NCBI GenBank assembly: GCA_019635795.1
Contig: JAHBYV010000021.1
Location: 1 to 51,619, forward strand
Reading direction: 5' to 3'
DNA length: 51,619 nucleotides
From: Rhizobiaceae bacterium
Lineage (GTDB): Bacteria > Pseudomonadota > Alphaproteobacteria > Rhizobiales > Rhizobiaceae
In this document: in pieces, positions 34,751 through 46,697 of the stretch
Numbering within the stretch: the stretch's first letter is position 1
How the letters are laid out: the number at the start of each line of letters is the position of its first letter
Notes under the pieces: generated by a model
The model's database searches: none
Told to the model about the DNA's origin: nothing
Seen by the model: the letters and a program-made list of their open reading frames with translations, nothing else
Translations under genes and position numbers: made by a program

Positions 34751-35146
34751 ATGGCGTTTGCATTTCCTTGGCCTATCAGCAATGCGGAATGGATAGCTTT
34801 CAGTGTAGCTGCCTTCACAGCTTTGCTGGGGTTGCTTTTCCTCTTCGCACCGGGGCTGTCTATGCGCATATTGCGATTGCGGACGGCGGAGGGACATCCT
34901 GAAGCTCAGGCTGAACTGCGCGGGCGGATGGCAGGGTTCTATCTTGGCCTGCCTCTGTGTTGTATTTTGCTTGGACAACCCCTGCTATACCTCGCCTTGG
35001 GGTTCAGCTGGTTGCTGGTCGCATTTGGACGGCTGATTTCCATGCTTTCCGATGCGGGTTTAACGACTTTAAACTTCGCATGGCTGGTGCTTGAGTTCGT
35101 TTTGGCGGCTTCGACGATAGCGTTTGCGCTCGGTTGGCTGGCGTGA
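34751..35146 (+). CDS. Small integral membrane protein, function unknown
   Basis: From the ATG at 34751 the protein has 131 residues and about four hydrophobic segments: WIAFSVAAFTALLGLLFLFA, then a Pro/Leu-rich segment, and FAWLVLEFVLAASTIAFAL at the end. The cytoplasmic loop carries RLRTAEGHPEAQAELRGRMAG. It resembles short DUF4345-type membrane proteins, but I cannot name the family with confidence. GGGGGCGG precedes the ATG; the frame extends to 34700 without a ribosome binding site. It lies between priA and the ATP synthase operon, on the same strand. Confidence 0.65.
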   Translation: MAFAFPWPISNAEWIAFSVAAFTALLGLLFLFAPGLSMRILRLRTAEGHPEAQAELRGRMAGFYLGLPLCCILLGQPLLYLALGFSWLLVAFGRLISMLSDAGLTTLNFAWLVLEFVLAASTIAFALGWLA

Positions 35147-35370
35147 AGCGCGCGGCTGCGACAAATCTGTTAAAAAGAGGGGCATTGCCTGTGTTGCAGC
35201 ATCGAAAAGCCTGTGCTAGACGGCAAGCGGTTTTCGCCGGGGGACTACGGCGCGAAAGCGTTGTTTGTCTCCGTTAAGGCACCAAGATCGCAACTAGGTC
35301 AGAGATTTAGCCCGAGTTTCTACTCTACGCATAAAATCTTCGGCCTGTCAGACAAGAGAATTGACGGACC
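35147..35370 (+). promoter_or_regulatory. Upstream region of the atp operon
   Basis: This 224-base gap should hold the atpHAGDC promoter. TTGCAG at 35194 and TAGACG at 35217, spaced by 17 bases, are the best -35/-10 pair I can see. I find no convincing operator or terminator. Confidence 0.3.
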
Positions 35371-35931
35371 GTGGCATCCACATCTTCGCCCATTTCCGCA
35401 GTTGCAGAGCGCTATGCGCGCTCCCTGTTTGAACTGGCATCCGAATCAAAAGCGGTGGCCAAGGTCGAATCCGATCTTTCGTCATTCGAAAAAATGCTGG
35501 GTTCCAGCGCCGATCTGAACAGGCTGATCAAGAGCCCGGTTTTTTCGGCTGATGAGCAGTTCAAGGCAATTGACGCCGTTGTAAGCAAAGCCAAGATTGG
35601 TGGCTTGACCGGCAATTTCCTTCGCGTGGTTGCTCGCAACCGTCGGTTGTTCGCAGTTCCGGGCATGATCGGCGCTTTTCGCCGCATAGCAGCTGAAGCT
35701 CGTGGCGAGGTGTCTGCGGATGTTGTGTCCGCTCATGCCTTGACTGCTGCGCAGCAAACTGAATTGAAGGCTGCACTCAAGAGTGTGGCCGGCAAGGATG
35801 TTTCGATCAATGTCACAGTTGATCCGTCCTTGCTCGGCGGCCTCATCGTCAAGATGGGTTCGCGTCAGATCGATACGTCACTTCAAACCAAACTCAATTC
35901 GCTCAAGCTTGCACTGAAAGAGGTCGGCTGA
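35371..35931 (+). CDS. atpH: ATP synthase F1, delta subunit
   Basis: A 186-residue stalk subunit linking F1 to the F0 b subunits. [15 protein letters not shown] is the N-terminal signature. The C-terminal domain [21 protein letters not shown] is the clearest family motif (delta/OSCP). The start is GTG at 35371; GAGAA stands before it. The stop TGA shares one base with the ATG of atpA. As in other alphaproteobacteria the F1 operon atpHAGDC is separate from the F0 genes, which are not in the window. Confidence 0.95.
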   Translation: MASTSSPISAVAERYARSLFELASESKAVAKVESDLSSFEKMLGSSADLNRLIKSPVFSADEQFKAIDAVVSKAKIGGLTGNFLRVVARNRRLFAVPGMIGAFRRIAAEARGEVSADVVSAHALTAAQQTELKAALKSVAGKDVSINVTVDPSLLGGLIVKMGSRQIDTSLQTKLNSLKLALKEVG

Positions 35932-37460
35932 TGGACATCCGTGCCGCGGAAATTTCCGCAATCCTTAAGGACCAGATCAAGAATTTCGGCCGCGAGGCCC
36001 AGGTTACCGAGGTTGGTCAGGTTCTCTCTGTCGGCGACGGCATTGCGCGCGTATATGGTCTCGACAATGTGCAGGCCGGTGAAATGGTCGAATTCCCGGG
36101 TGGAATTCGCGGCATGGCGCTCAATCTGGAAGCTGACAATGTCGGCGTCGTTATCTTCGGTAATGACCGTGACATTAAGGAAGGCGACACCGTCAAGCGC
36201 ACTGGCGCCATCGTTGACGTTCCGGTTGGTCCGGCTCTGCTTGGCCGTGTTGTGGACGCACTCGGAAATCCGATCGACGGCAAGGGTCCGATCAAGGCGG
36301 CCGAGCGTCGCCGCGTGGACGTAAAGGCTCCTGGCATCATTCCCCGCAAGTCTGTGCATGAGCCGATGTCGACCGGTTTGAAGGCTATTGACGCCCTGAT
36401 CCCTGTTGGTCGCGGGCAGCGCGAGCTGGTTATCGGCGATCGTCAGACGGGCAAGACGGCGATCATTCTCGATACCATTCTGAATCAGAAGGCGATCCAT
36501 GAATCCGGGCCAGATTCTGAAAAGCTGTATTGCGTTTACGTTGCTGTCGGCCAGAAGCGCTCGACCGTTGCGCAGTTCGTGAAGGTTCTCGAAGAGCGCG
36601 GCGCTCTTGAATATTCCATCGTTGTTGCTGCGACCGCTTCTGACCCTGCGCCGCTGCAGTTCCTTGCGCCGTTTGCAGGCTGCGCGATGGGTGAATATTT
36701 CCGCGACAATGGTCAGCACGCGCTGATCGGCTACGACGATTTGTCGAAGCAGGCAGTTGCTTATCGTCAGATGTCCCTGCTGCTTCGACGTCCGCCGGGA
36801 CGTGAAGCTTATCCGGGCGACGTTTTCTACCTGCATTCACGTCTTCTCGAGCGTGCGGCGAAGCTGAACGACGATAACGGTGCAGGTTCGCTGACGGCTT
36901 TGCCAGTGATCGAAACACAGGCAAACGACGTTTCCGCATATATCCCGACCAACGTGATTTCGATCACGGACGGCCAGATATTCCTCGAAACGAACCTGTT
37001 CTTCCAGGGCATTCGTCCTGCTGTGAATGTCGGTCTTTCGGTTTCCCGTGTTGGTTCTTCAGCGCAGATCAAGGCGATGAAGCAGGTGGCGGGCTCGATC
37101 AAGGGCGAATTGGCCCAGTACCGCGAAATGGCGGCATTCGCCCAGTTCGGTTCCGACCTTGACGCTGCAACTCAGCGTCTGCTCAATCGTGGTGCGCGCC
37201 TCACCGAGCTGCTCAAGCAGCCGCAGTTCTCTCCGCTCAAGACGGAAGAGCAGGTCGCGGTCATTTTCGCCGGCGTGAATGGCTATCTCGATAAGCTTTC
37301 GGTTGCGAATGTTGGTCGTTTCGAGCAGGGCCTGCTTGCGCATATGCGTGGACCTGGCAAGGCTGTTCTGGATGGCATCCGCAAGGAAAAGGCGCTGTCT
37401 GACGATTTGCGTGAGAAGCTCAAGGGCGAGATCGACGCATACGCCAAGACTTTTGCTTGA
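35931..37460 (+). CDS. atpA: ATP synthase F1, alpha subunit
   Basis: A 509-residue non-catalytic nucleotide-binding subunit. [10 protein letters not shown] is the Walker A motif (near residues 170-177) and [18 protein letters not shown] the following signature. [20 protein letters not shown] and [20 protein letters not shown] are strongly conserved, with the arginine finger in [10 protein letters not shown]. It starts at the ATG sharing a base with the atpH stop. atpG follows 27 bases downstream. Confidence 0.98.
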   Translation: MDIRAAEISAILKDQIKNFGREAQVTEVGQVLSVGDGIARVYGLDNVQAGEMVEFPGGIRGMALNLEADNVGVVIFGNDRDIKEGDTVKRTGAIVDVPVGPALLGRVVDALGNPIDGKGPIKAAERRRVDVKAPGIIPRKSVHEPMSTGLKAIDALIPVGRGQRELVIGDRQTGKTAIILDTILNQKAIHESGPDSEKLYCVYVAVGQKRSTVAQFVKVLEERGALEYSIVVAATASDPAPLQFLAPFAGCAMGEYFRDNGQHALIGYDDLSKQAVAYRQMSLLLRRPPGREAYPGDVFYLHSRLLERAAKLNDDNGAGSLTALPVIETQANDVSAYIPTNVISITDGQIFLETNLFFQGIRPAVNVGLSVSRVGSSAQIKAMKQVAGSIKGELAQYREMAAFAQFGSDLDAATQRLLNRGARLTELLKQPQFSPLKTEEQVAVIFAGVNGYLDKLSVANVGRFEQGLLAHMRGPGKAVLDGIRKEKALSDDLREKLKGEIDAYAKTFA

Positions 37461-37487
37461 TAGCGACGACGGATCGGACCAGACGAC

Positions 37488-38363
37488 ATGGCTTCGCTGA
37501 AAGACCTCCGCAATCGTATCGCCTCTGTTAAGGCGACGCAGAAAATCACCAAGGCGATGCAGATGGTCGCCGCGGCGAAACTGCGTCGTGCACAGGAAGC
37601 GGCGGAAGCCGCCCGGCCGTACTCGCAGCGCATGGGTGCCGTTCTCGCAAACATCTCCGCCGCCGTTGGCGGTGGGGGCGATGCTCCGGCGTTGATGACC
37701 GGTACGGGCAAGGATGATACGCATCTATTGGTCGTTTGTACTGCCGAACGTGGGCTCTGCGGTGGTTTCAATTCGCAGATCGCACGATTGGCGCGCGACA
37801 CAATTCGCAAGCTTCAAAATGCCGGCAAGACCGTTAAGATCGTTACTGTTGGCAAAAAGGGCCATGATATCCTGCGCCGCGATTTCAGCAGTCTGATCAT
37901 TGATCGCATTGAATTGCGTGAAGTGAAGCAGATAGGCTTCGTCAATGCCCAAGCAATTGCCGAGAAGGTAATTTCGCTATTTGAGCAGGGCGAGTTCGAC
38001 GTCTGTACGCTGGTCTACTCCGAGTTCAAATCTGTGATCTCGCAGATTCCGACTGCCCAGCAGCTTATCCCTGCTGCTGCGCCGGAAGTGTCGGGGTCAG
38101 ACGCAGGCGCTGTTTACGAATATGAGCCGGAACCAGGCGAGATACTGGCTGATCTTATTCCTCGCAACATTTCAGTGCAGATTTTCCGTGCCTTGCTGGA
38201 AAATGCTGCCGGTGAGATGGGCGCGAAAATGAGCGCGATGGATAATGCCACACGCAATGCCGGTGACATGATCAACAAGCTGTCGATTACCTATAATCGC
38301 CAGCGTCAGGCACAGATCACCAAGGAACTCATTGAGATCATTTCGGGCGCCGAGGCGCTCTAG
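37488..38363 (+). CDS. atpG: ATP synthase F1, gamma subunit
   Basis: A 291-residue rotor shaft. [22 protein letters not shown] is shortened here to its diagnostic core [17 protein letters not shown], and [17 protein letters not shown] and the C-terminal [19 protein letters not shown] are family signatures. The two terminal helices form the coiled coil inside the alpha3beta3 ring. It lies between atpA and atpD; the gap to atpD is 56 bases. Confidence 0.97.
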   Translation: MASLKDLRNRIASVKATQKITKAMQMVAAAKLRRAQEAAEAARPYSQRMGAVLANISAAVGGGGDAPALMTGTGKDDTHLLVVCTAERGLCGGFNSQIARLARDTIRKLQNAGKTVKIVTVGKKGHDILRRDFSSLIIDRIELREVKQIGFVNAQAIAEKVISLFEQGEFDVCTLVYSEFKSVISQIPTAQQLIPAAAPEVSGSDAGAVYEYEPEPGEILADLIPRNISVQIFRALLENAAGEMGAKMSAMDNATRNAGDMINKLSITYNRQRQAQITKELIEIISGAEAL

Positions 38364-38386
38364 GCCGATCCTCTGGATAGGTCTGA

Positions 38387-39985
<1,599 letters not shown>

Positions 39986-40071
39986 TTCGAATTGGTCGGC
40001 GGCACCTGTACGGTGTCGCCACCATTGCATGAACTGGCGGCGCAGGCCGCAGGCTGAAATTACGGTGATAC

Positions 40072-40476
40072 ATGGCTGAAGCGTTCAAATTCGAACTGGT
40101 TTCCCCGGAGCGCCTGCTCGTGTCGGAGTCGGTCGAAGCTGTCGTTATCCCCGGCGTTGACGGTGAAATGACGGTTATGGCGAACCATGCACCAGTCATG
40201 ACCACGATCAAGCCGGGTGTCGTGACGGTGAAGCCTGCTTCTGGTGGAGAGCAGCGTTACGTGGTTTTTGGTGGCTTTGCCGATATTCTCCCCGCTGGCT
40301 GCACATTGCTGGCAGAAGAGGCAGTGGCTGTTCAGGACATTAATCGTGAAGACCTTGCGCGCCGGATCAAGGACGCGCAGGAAGACCTTGGTGATGCAAA
40401 ATCGGATGCTGCCCGCGCGAAAGCACAGCAGTACCTCGATCATCTGTCTACGCTACAGGGTTCGCTTCCGAATTGA
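40072..40476 (+). CDS. atpC: ATP synthase F1, epsilon subunit
   Basis: A 134-residue rotor subunit that can inhibit ATP hydrolysis. The N-terminal beta sandwich reads FELVSPERLLVSESVEAVVIPGVDG and its usual continuation is MTVMANHAPVMTTIKPGVVTV; the Pro-Gly and Asn-His-Ala-Pro positions are conserved. The C-terminus is a pair of helices with LGDAKSDAARAKAQQYLDHL. It closes the atp operon; a strong terminator starts 30 bases after its stop. Confidence 0.96.
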   Translation: MAEAFKFELVSPERLLVSESVEAVVIPGVDGEMTVMANHAPVMTTIKPGVVTVKPASGGEQRYVVFGGFADILPAGCTLLAEEAVAVQDINREDLARRIKDAQEDLGDAKSDAARAKAQQYLDHLSTLQGSLPN

Positions 40477-40505
40477 ATTAGAGAGTTTTGTTTGTTGAGG
40501 AGAAG

Positions 40506-40528
40506 GCCGGGCACTGCCCGGCTTTTTT
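40506..40528 (+). terminator. atp operon terminator
   Basis: GCCGGGC and GCCCGGC form a perfect 7-bp GC stem around ACT, followed by six T residues. It is a standard rho-independent terminator 30 bases after atpC. Confidence 0.92.
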
Positions 40529-40573
40529 CCTTTTCTTCACAATGCGATCGATATTCGCCACGTGCGCAAAGAA

Positions 40574-40599
40574 AAGCCCCGGCACGTGGCCAGGGCCTT
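40574..40599 (-). terminator. typA terminator
   Basis: On the minus strand AAGGCCCTGGC and GCCGGGGCTT pair (one bulged G, one G-U) around CACGT and are followed by TTCTTT. It lies 27 bases after the typA stop. The arms GCCACGTGC and GCACGTGGC, 16 bases apart, overlap it and offer a competing fold. Confidence 0.75.
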
Positions 40600-40625
40600 T
40601 ATTATTCAGATAATGCTGCCCTTAA

Positions 40626-42452
40626 TCAGGCAGCGCCAGCCAATTTGGCCTTTTCAAATCTCTTGCGCTCATGCGGATCAAGATAGAATTTCCGCAAGCG
40701 AATTGACTTCGGCGTGACCTCGACCAGCTCGTCATCCTGGATCCACGCCAAGGCGCGCTCAAGAGTCATGCGGATTGGCGGGGTGAGCTTGACTGCTTCA
40801 TCCTTGCCGGCCGCACGGATATTGGTCAGCTTTTTGCCCTTGAGTACATTCACTTCAAGGTCATTGTCCCGGGTATGGATGCCCACGATCATACCCGCGT
40901 AGACCTTCACGCCTGCATCAATAACCATTGGACCGCGATCTTCGAGATTCCAAAGCGCGTAGGCAACGGACTCTCCAGATTCATTGGAGATCAGAACGCC
41001 ATTAACGCGGCCGGCAATCTCGCCCTTGTAAGGTGCATAGGAATGGAAAAGCCGGTTCATCACGGCGGTGCCGCGCGTATCAGTCAGCAGTTCTGACTGA
41101 TAGCCGATGAGGCCGCGAGTTGGCGCGTGAAACACCAATCGCTGACGATTGCCGCCAGACGGCTTCAGCTCGATCATATCAGCCTTGCGTTCGGACATCT
41201 TTTGAACGACGACGCCGGCGTGCTCTTCATCAACGTCGATGACAACTTCCTCGATTGGCTCAAGCATCTGGCCGTCTTCGTCTTTCTGCATGACGACGCG
41301 AGGACGCGAAACCGCCAGTTCGAAGCCTTCGCGGCGCATCGTTTCGATCAGCACCGCGAGCTGAAGTTCGCCTCGTCCAGAAACGTAGAAGGAGTCCTTC
41401 TCGGCAGATTCCTCAATCTTGAGCGCAACATTGCCTTCTGCTTCGCGGAGCAGTCGGTCGCGTATCACGCGACTGGTGACCTTGTCGCCTTCAGTGCCAG
41501 CCAATGGCGAGTCGTTTACAAGGAAAGACATGGTGACGGTCGGCGGATCGATCGGTTGCGCCGCCAAAGGTTCGGACACAGCCGGGTCGCAGAAAGTGTC
41601 GGCGACGGTGCCTTTCGACAGACCAGCGATTGCAACAATGTCCCCTGCTTGTGCCTCGTCAATCGGCTGCCTTTCAAGGCCGCGGAATGCGAGAATTTTC
41701 GAAACGCGTCCGTTTTCCAGCAAAGAACCGTCGTGGTGGAGCACCTTGACAGCCTGATTTGGCTTGAGCGAGCCGCTTTCGATACGACCCGTAATGATGC
41801 GCCCCAAGAAGGGATTGGCTTCAAGGATCGTTCCTATCATGCGGAATGGACCGGTTCCCACCTTCGGCTCCGGCACATGGTCCAATATAAGGTCAAAAAG
41901 CGGTGCCAGCGCCTGATCCTTCGGACCCTCCGGCTTGGCTGCCATCCATCCGTCACGGCCTGAACCATAAAGAATCGGGAAATCAAGCTGCTCGTCGGTG
42001 GCGTCAAGCGCCGCGAACAGGTCGAACACCTCGTTGATAACTTCGGTTTCGCGCGCATCGGGGCGGTCGATCTTGTTGATTGCTACGATAGGGCGAAGCC
42101 CAACCTTCAGCGCCTTGCCAACGACGAATTTCGTCTGAGGCATTGGGCCTTCGGCGGCATCGACGAGAACAATTGCTCCGTCCACCATGTTCAGGATGCG
42201 CTCAACCTCACCACCGAAATCGGCGTGGCCGGGTGTGTCTACGATATTGATGCGCGTGTCTTTCCATTCGACAGACGTGGCCTTGGCCAGAATGGTGATC
42301 CCGCGTTCCTTTTCAAGATCGTTGGAATCCATCACCCGCTCGGCGACGCGCTGATTTTCGCGCACTGAGCCGGATTGCTTGAGAAGTGCGTCAACGAGCG
42401 TCGTCTTTCCATGATCGACGTGCGCGATGATCGCTATATTGCGAAGTTTCAT
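40626..42452 (-). CDS. typA: Translational GTPase TypA/BipA
   Basis: A 608-residue ribosome-associated GTPase of the EF-G family, important in stress and cold. G1 is AHVDHGKT, the switch region contains RGITILAK, G3 is DTPGHADF, and G4 is NKIDRP. Domains II and V follow, and a TypA-specific C-terminal domain includes [20 protein letters not shown]. The start [15 protein letters not shown] is standard. It transcribes toward the atp operon, with separate terminators in the 149-base gap. The 202 bases upstream of it hold its promoter and the 3' hairpin of the M3 peptidase gene. Confidence 0.97.
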   Translation of the reverse strand: MKLRNIAIIAHVDHGKTTLVDALLKQSGSVRENQRVAERVMDSNDLEKERGITILAKATSVEWKDTRINIVDTPGHADFGGEVERILNMVDGAIVLVDAAEGPMPQTKFVVGKALKVGLRPIVAINKIDRPDARETEVINEVFDLFAALDATDEQLDFPILYGSGRDGWMAAKPEGPKDQALAPLFDLILDHVPEPKVGTGPFRMIGTILEANPFLGRIITGRIESGSLKPNQAVKVLHHDGSLLENGRVSKILAFRGLERQPIDEAQAGDIVAIAGLSKGTVADTFCDPAVSEPLAAQPIDPPTVTMSFLVNDSPLAGTEGDKVTSRVIRDRLLREAEGNVALKIEESAEKDSFYVSGRGELQLAVLIETMRREGFELAVSRPRVVMQKDEDGQMLEPIEEVVIDVDEEHAGVVVQKMSERKADMIELKPSGGNRQRLVFHAPTRGLIGYQSELLTDTRGTAVMNRLFHSYAPYKGEIAGRVNGVLISNESGESVAYALWNLEDRGPMVIDAGVKVYAGMIVGIHTRDNDLEVNVLKGKKLTNIRAAGKDEAVKLTPPIRMTLERALAWIQDDELVEVTPKSIRLRKFYLDPHERKRFEKAKLAGAA

Positions 42453-42613
42453 TGATACGGTCTCTGGGGGTGAACAGGAAGCATCCGGCGATCAGATGCC
42501 AAATTTTCCGCGCTCATACAGGTTTTTTCGCGTTTGCGAAAGAGGGGCCGCACATTGCAGCTATGCAAAGCTGCTTGGATAAAGCCTGCCCACCATTATC
42601 GACGTGTGTATTC

Positions 42614-42640
42614 GCGGCGCGCATAGGCCATACGCGCCGC
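42614..42640 (-). terminator. Hairpin after the M3 peptidase gene
   Basis: GCGGCGCG and CGCGCCGC form a perfect 8-bp stem with two further A-T pairs inside, 14 bases after the peptidase stop. No T run follows on the minus strand, so it may be a weak terminator or a stabilising 3' structure. A smaller repeat, GCAGCT/AGCTGC at about 42557, lies between it and typA. Confidence 0.5.
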
Positions 42641-42654
42641 TTCCTGTCGTCAGG

Positions 42655-44700
42655 CTACGCCAATCCACGCTTGCGCATCATAGCATCGGGAGAAGGCATT
42701 TTTCCCCGAAATGCCATGTAGAGTTCCTCCGGATCCCTGGAACCGCCAGCCGCATAGATGTTGGACCTCAGCCGCTCCGCTATCTGCGAATCGAAGGGGT
42801 CGCCGGTCTCCTCGAAAGCTGAAAAGGCATCGGCGTCGAGAACCTCTGACCACATGTAGGAGTAGTAGCCTGCGGAATAGCCGTCTCCTGCGAAAACATG
42901 CTGAAAATGCGGAGTGCGGTGCCGCATCGGGATCGCGTCCGGCATCTGAAGGTGCTCAAGCGTAGCGGCTTCAAATGCAAGAGGATCGGCAGGCGCGTTG
43001 GGCTCCGCATGGTAAGCCATATCCACGAGGGCGGAAGCTGCGAACTCCACTGCGCCGAATCCTGCGCCAAAGGTGCGGGCGGCCAAAAGCTTGTCCATCA
43101 ATTCTTTTGATATGGGCTGGCCAGTTCTGGCGTGCAGAGCATATGTTTTAAGAATTTCCGGCACTGTCAGCCAATGCTCGTAAAGCTGGGATGGAAGCTC
43201 GACAAAATCGCGGCTGACGGATGTGCCGGAAACGGAAGGCCATTTCACTTCGCTCAGCATTCCGTGCAGCGCATGTCCAAACTCGTGGAACAACGTCCGC
43301 GCTTCATCAAGCGAAAGCAGTGCGGGTTCTCCTGCAGGAGGCTTTGCGAAATTCATAACGTTGTAAATGATCGGCTGAGAGCCTTCGCCGAGCTTGTAGC
43401 CCGATTGCAGAGAACTCATCCACGCACCGGAGCGCTTGGAGGGGCGGTTGAAATAGTCTGCCAGGAAAACGGCCTTGTGACTCCCATCGGCATTCAGCAC
43501 CCGGAAAGCCCGAACATCAGGATGCCAGCCGGCGGCGTTGTCGATCGGAACGAAGGTGAGGCCGAAAAGCCGGTTTGCGACGTTGAAACAGGCCGCGATG
43601 ATATTATCCAGTTGAAGGTATGGCTTCAGCTCTGCCTCGTCGAATGCAAACTTTTCTGCGCGCAGCTTTTCCTGATAGTAGCGCCAATCCCAGCCTGCAA
43701 TCCTGTCATTGCTCCCGCTTTGCGCAGCAATGCGCTGGAGATCGATTTCTTCGACAGCCGCCTTTTCCCTTGCCTTGTTCCAGACTGGTTCCAGCAGCCC
43801 CAGAACCGCGGCGGGTGTCTTTGCCATGGTATTGTCGAGCTTCAGCGCGGCGTAGCTATCATAGCCGAGCAATTTCGCCTTCTCTGCGCGCAAGGAGAGA
43901 GTGCGCGCAACGGTGGCCGAATTGTCAGTGTTACCGCCCATTTGACCGCGATTGATAAAGCCGTGAAAGACCTTTTCCCGAAGGTCTCTACGATCCGAAA
44001 AGGACATGAAGGGCTCGTATATCGACCGGGAAAGTGTGACGGCGAAGCTGCCTTTCTTTCCACGAACCTCCGCAGCCTGTGCCATGGCACTGGTCAGAAA
44101 CTCCGGAAGGCCGACTAGGTCCTCTTTTTCGAGAAAAAGCACCCAGTCTTTCTCATCGGTCAATACATTCTGCCCAAACCGCGCGCCGAGAGCGGCGAGT
44201 TCTTCATTGATGTCAGAGAGTCGCGCCTTGCCAGCCTCGTCCAGCCTGGCACCTGCGCGAACGAAATTCTTCCAGGTCTTTTCGAGCACCCGCAACGTTT
44301 CTGCATCAAGGCTGAGTGACTCCCGCGACTGATAAAGGTCATCAATTCGCTTGAACAGATCGCTATTCATAGAGATCGCGGAGAAATGGCGCGCCATTTT
44401 CGGTGCAATCTCGCGTTCAAGAGCCTGAATTGTCTCATTGGTGTGGGCACCCGCACGGCACCAGAAGATTGAAGATACCCGATCAAGAGGATCACCGGAA
44501 AGCTCCAGCGCCGCGAGCGTGTTCTCGATTGTCGGTGGCTGCGGGCTTGAAGCTATGGCTGCAATTTCCTGCTCGTGTGCCTTAAGCGCCTGATCAAAAA
44601 CAGGTGCAAAATCTGCATCATTGATTTTTGAAAAGTCAGGCAGACCGAACGGCCCGGTCCATTGTGTCAGCGCGTGCGTTTCGAGAGTGTTGGATGTCAT
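42655..44700 (-). CDS. M3 family metallopeptidase (oligopeptidase A / Dcp type)
   Basis: From the ATG at 44700 the protein has 681 residues, the usual length for oligopeptidase A and peptidyl-dipeptidase Dcp. The zinc site is FHEFGHALHGMLSEVKWPSV (HExxH), with the third ligand Glu in FVELPSQLYEHW. DYFNRPSKRSGAWMSSLQSG is also typical. It degrades short cytosolic peptides; no signal peptide is seen. The frame extends upstream to 44850 but overlaps the divergent transporter gene, and GGACG precedes the ATG at 44700. Confidence 0.92.
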   Translation of the reverse strand: MTSNTLETHALTQWTGPFGLPDFSKINDADFAPVFDQALKAHEQEIAAIASSPQPPTIENTLAALELSGDPLDRVSSIFWCRAGAHTNETIQALEREIAPKMARHFSAISMNSDLFKRIDDLYQSRESLSLDAETLRVLEKTWKNFVRAGARLDEAGKARLSDINEELAALGARFGQNVLTDEKDWVLFLEKEDLVGLPEFLTSAMAQAAEVRGKKGSFAVTLSRSIYEPFMSFSDRRDLREKVFHGFINRGQMGGNTDNSATVARTLSLRAEKAKLLGYDSYAALKLDNTMAKTPAAVLGLLEPVWNKAREKAAVEEIDLQRIAAQSGSNDRIAGWDWRYYQEKLRAEKFAFDEAELKPYLQLDNIIAACFNVANRLFGLTFVPIDNAAGWHPDVRAFRVLNADGSHKAVFLADYFNRPSKRSGAWMSSLQSGYKLGEGSQPIIYNVMNFAKPPAGEPALLSLDEARTLFHEFGHALHGMLSEVKWPSVSGTSVSRDFVELPSQLYEHWLTVPEILKTYALHARTGQPISKELMDKLLAARTFGAGFGAVEFAASALVDMAYHAEPNAPADPLAFEAATLEHLQMPDAIPMRHRTPHFQHVFAGDGYSAGYYSYMWSEVLDADAFSAFEETGDPFDSQIAERLRSNIYAAGGSRDPEELYMAFRGKMPSPDAMMRKRGLA

Positions 44701-44797
44701 TCGTCCGGTCCAAAATTGTATCTGCCCTGATGTATGTCGCGAGCTGGACCTGTGCAACGTCCTTGACTGATCACGGCAACCGTGTGTTGAGACGCAT

Positions 44798-46003
44798 ATG
44801 GACAGTACCCGCTTACCCAAATCCGTGATGAGTGAACGTCGCGTCGGCATTATCGGTGCTTGCCTTGCGATGATTGGCCCGTTTTCGATGGCGGTTTATA
44901 CGCCGGCCATGCCGGAGATTGTGGAGGCTTTCGGTAGTACCGAAGAAGCGGTGAAAATGTCGCTCGCCATGTATTTTGCGGGCTTCGCGATGGCGCAATT
45001 GGTGACAGGGCCGCTTTCCGACGGACTTGGGCGTCGGCCGATCACTATTGTGTTCATGGGTATCTATACGGCGGCGAGCCTGCTGGCTGTTTTTGCGCCC
45101 AATGTCACGGTGCTCATTCTCGCCCGCTTCATTCAGGGGATTGGTGCGGCAGCTGGCATAGCAATGTCCCGGGCCATTGTGCGCGACCTGTTCAATCACG
45201 ACCATGCAGCTCGCATTATGAACCTGATCGGGACAATTCTGGCTGTAGGCCCCGCGACTGCGCCCCTCATAGGTGGGTTGACCATGGAGTTCTTTGGTTG
45301 GCACGCGATATTCATCGTGATGGCGCTGGTGGGAATTGCTTTGGTTCTCATAACCATATTTGCCATTCGGGAAACGGTTGAGCGCGATGTCTCGCGCATA
45401 AAGCCGCGTGCCCTTATTCAAAGCTATCTCAGCTTGCTGCGAAGCCCTTGGTTCATGTCTGCGAGTATGACGAATGCTGGCTCGACGGGTGCGCTATATG
45501 CATTCGCAACCATGCTTCCTTTCGTCATGATGGATCGGGTTGGTCTGACCCCAACAGAATTCGGACTTGCAATGCTGATGCAGTCGCTAAGCTACTTTAC
45601 TGGCACACTTACGATGCGCGCCCTGATGCGCAGATGGACGGCGAAGCAAGTGGTCCCTATCGGGCTGGCTGCTATCGGCGCGGGTACGCTTGCGCTTGGC
45701 ATAGGCCTACGGCTTTTTGAGCCAAGCTTCCTGATAGTCATGGTGCCGGTCGGGTTCTATGCCTTCGGCGTGGCGTTCACCAGCGCGGCCATGACGATGG
45801 CGGCAATGGAGCCATTCGGAAAGAATGCAGGGGCGGCCTCTTCACTGGTCGGATTTTTGCAGCTCGCAACCGGTCTCGCTGGTGGCTCCCTCGCGGCACT
45901 AATAGGCGATGCAACAGATGCGCTAGCAACAGTTGTTCTGTTGCTTGGCACGCTCTCAATCCTTTCCTGGATAGTCTGGAAAAGAGTTCCTTATCCGGGC
46001 TGA
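44798..46003 (+). CDS. Bcr/CflA family drug-efflux MFS transporter
   Basis: A 401-residue major-facilitator protein with about 12 transmembrane segments. YTPAMPEIVEAFGSTEEAVKM in the first loop and TGPLSDGLGRRPITIVFM (motif A) are typical of the DHA1 Bcr/CflA group, which exports drugs such as bicyclomycin or chloramphenicol; the substrate is unknown here. QGIGAAAGIAMSRAIVRDLF is a further family mark. A later start at 44828 (MSERRVG) is possible. It is divergent from the M3 peptidase gene and ends six bases from the carbonic anhydrase stop. Confidence 0.9.
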   Translation: MDSTRLPKSVMSERRVGIIGACLAMIGPFSMAVYTPAMPEIVEAFGSTEEAVKMSLAMYFAGFAMAQLVTGPLSDGLGRRPITIVFMGIYTAASLLAVFAPNVTVLILARFIQGIGAAAGIAMSRAIVRDLFNHDHAARIMNLIGTILAVGPATAPLIGGLTMEFFGWHAIFIVMALVGIALVLITIFAIRETVERDVSRIKPRALIQSYLSLLRSPWFMSASMTNAGSTGALYAFATMLPFVMMDRVGLTPTEFGLAMLMQSLSYFTGTLTMRALMRRWTAKQVVPIGLAAIGAGTLALGIGLRLFEPSFLIVMVPVGFYAFGVAFTSAAMTMAAMEPFGKNAGAASSLVGFLQLATGLAGGSLAALIGDATDALATVVLLLGTLSILSWIVWKRVPYPG

Positions 46004-46008
46004 CTGTT

Positions 46009-46653
46009 TCAGTCGATCTCAGGTCGCTCGAAATCGCCGGTAGCGGAATTCATAGCCCACAGTTCGCCTGTGGAGATGTCAAACCATGCTCCATACAAAG
46101 CGAGCTTGCCTTTCTGTTCCAGTATCTGGACGCAAGGAAAGGTGCGCAGATTTGCAAGCGAATACCGGATGGAAATGCGCTCGAGCGCAGTTTGACGCTC
46201 AGTGCTGGTCATCATGGCATTGCCGGAAACACTTTCAGCCGCGGGTGCTACGAGGCTCATCCATTTGCCAATGAAATCACCGGGCGAAAGCGGAGTTGAA
46301 TCGGGCGAGAGCGCAGCTTTGATGCCTCCGCAGCGACCGTGGCCCATCACGACGATGTTTTTTACTTTCAGGCTTTGCACTGCGAATTCAAGCGCGGCGG
46401 AGGTTGAATGGAACTCTCCGTCTGGCGCATAAGGCGGAACCAGATTTGCAACATTGCGCACGACAAAAAGTTCGCCCGGCGCTGAATTGAAGATCATCTC
46501 CGGTGCTGCGCGCGAGTCGCAACATGCAATAACCATCGTTTGCGGGGCTTGTCCTTCACGAGCCAGCGAGCGGTAATGGTCGCGCTCCACTGGGTAACGC
46601 GCTGACATGAAGTTGCGGTAGCCTGCGAGCAGATGGTCTGGGAGATGTGCCAT
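46009..46653 (-). CDS. Beta-carbonic anhydrase
   Basis: A 214-residue enzyme that hydrates CO2 to bicarbonate. The zinc ligands are Cys44 and Asp46 with Arg48 (CCDSR), and His105 and Cys108 (GHGRCGG), so the pattern CxDxR/HxxC is complete. The length and sequence recall the 214-residue Brucella enzyme bsCA1. AGGAG precedes the ATG at 46653; the frame extends eight codons upstream without support. It follows the pyridoxal kinase gene by 44 bases on the same strand. Confidence 0.93.
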   Translation of the reverse strand: MAHLPDHLLAGYRNFMSARYPVERDHYRSLAREGQAPQTMVIACCDSRAAPEMIFNSAPGELFVVRNVANLVPPYAPDGEFHSTSAALEFAVQSLKVKNIVVMGHGRCGGIKAALSPDSTPLSPGDFIGKWMSLVAPAAESVSGNAMMTSTERQTALERISIRYSLANLRTFPCVQILEQKGKLALYGAWFDISTGELWAMNSATGDFERPEID

Positions 46654-46697
46654 AGGATTTCTCCTAGTGTGTCTCATTGGAAATGCAAATCAGGATT

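Noticed and set aside
41127-41963. Plus-strand open frame of 278 codons within typA
   Set aside because: It overlaps the well-supported typA gene in antisense and shows no family feature.
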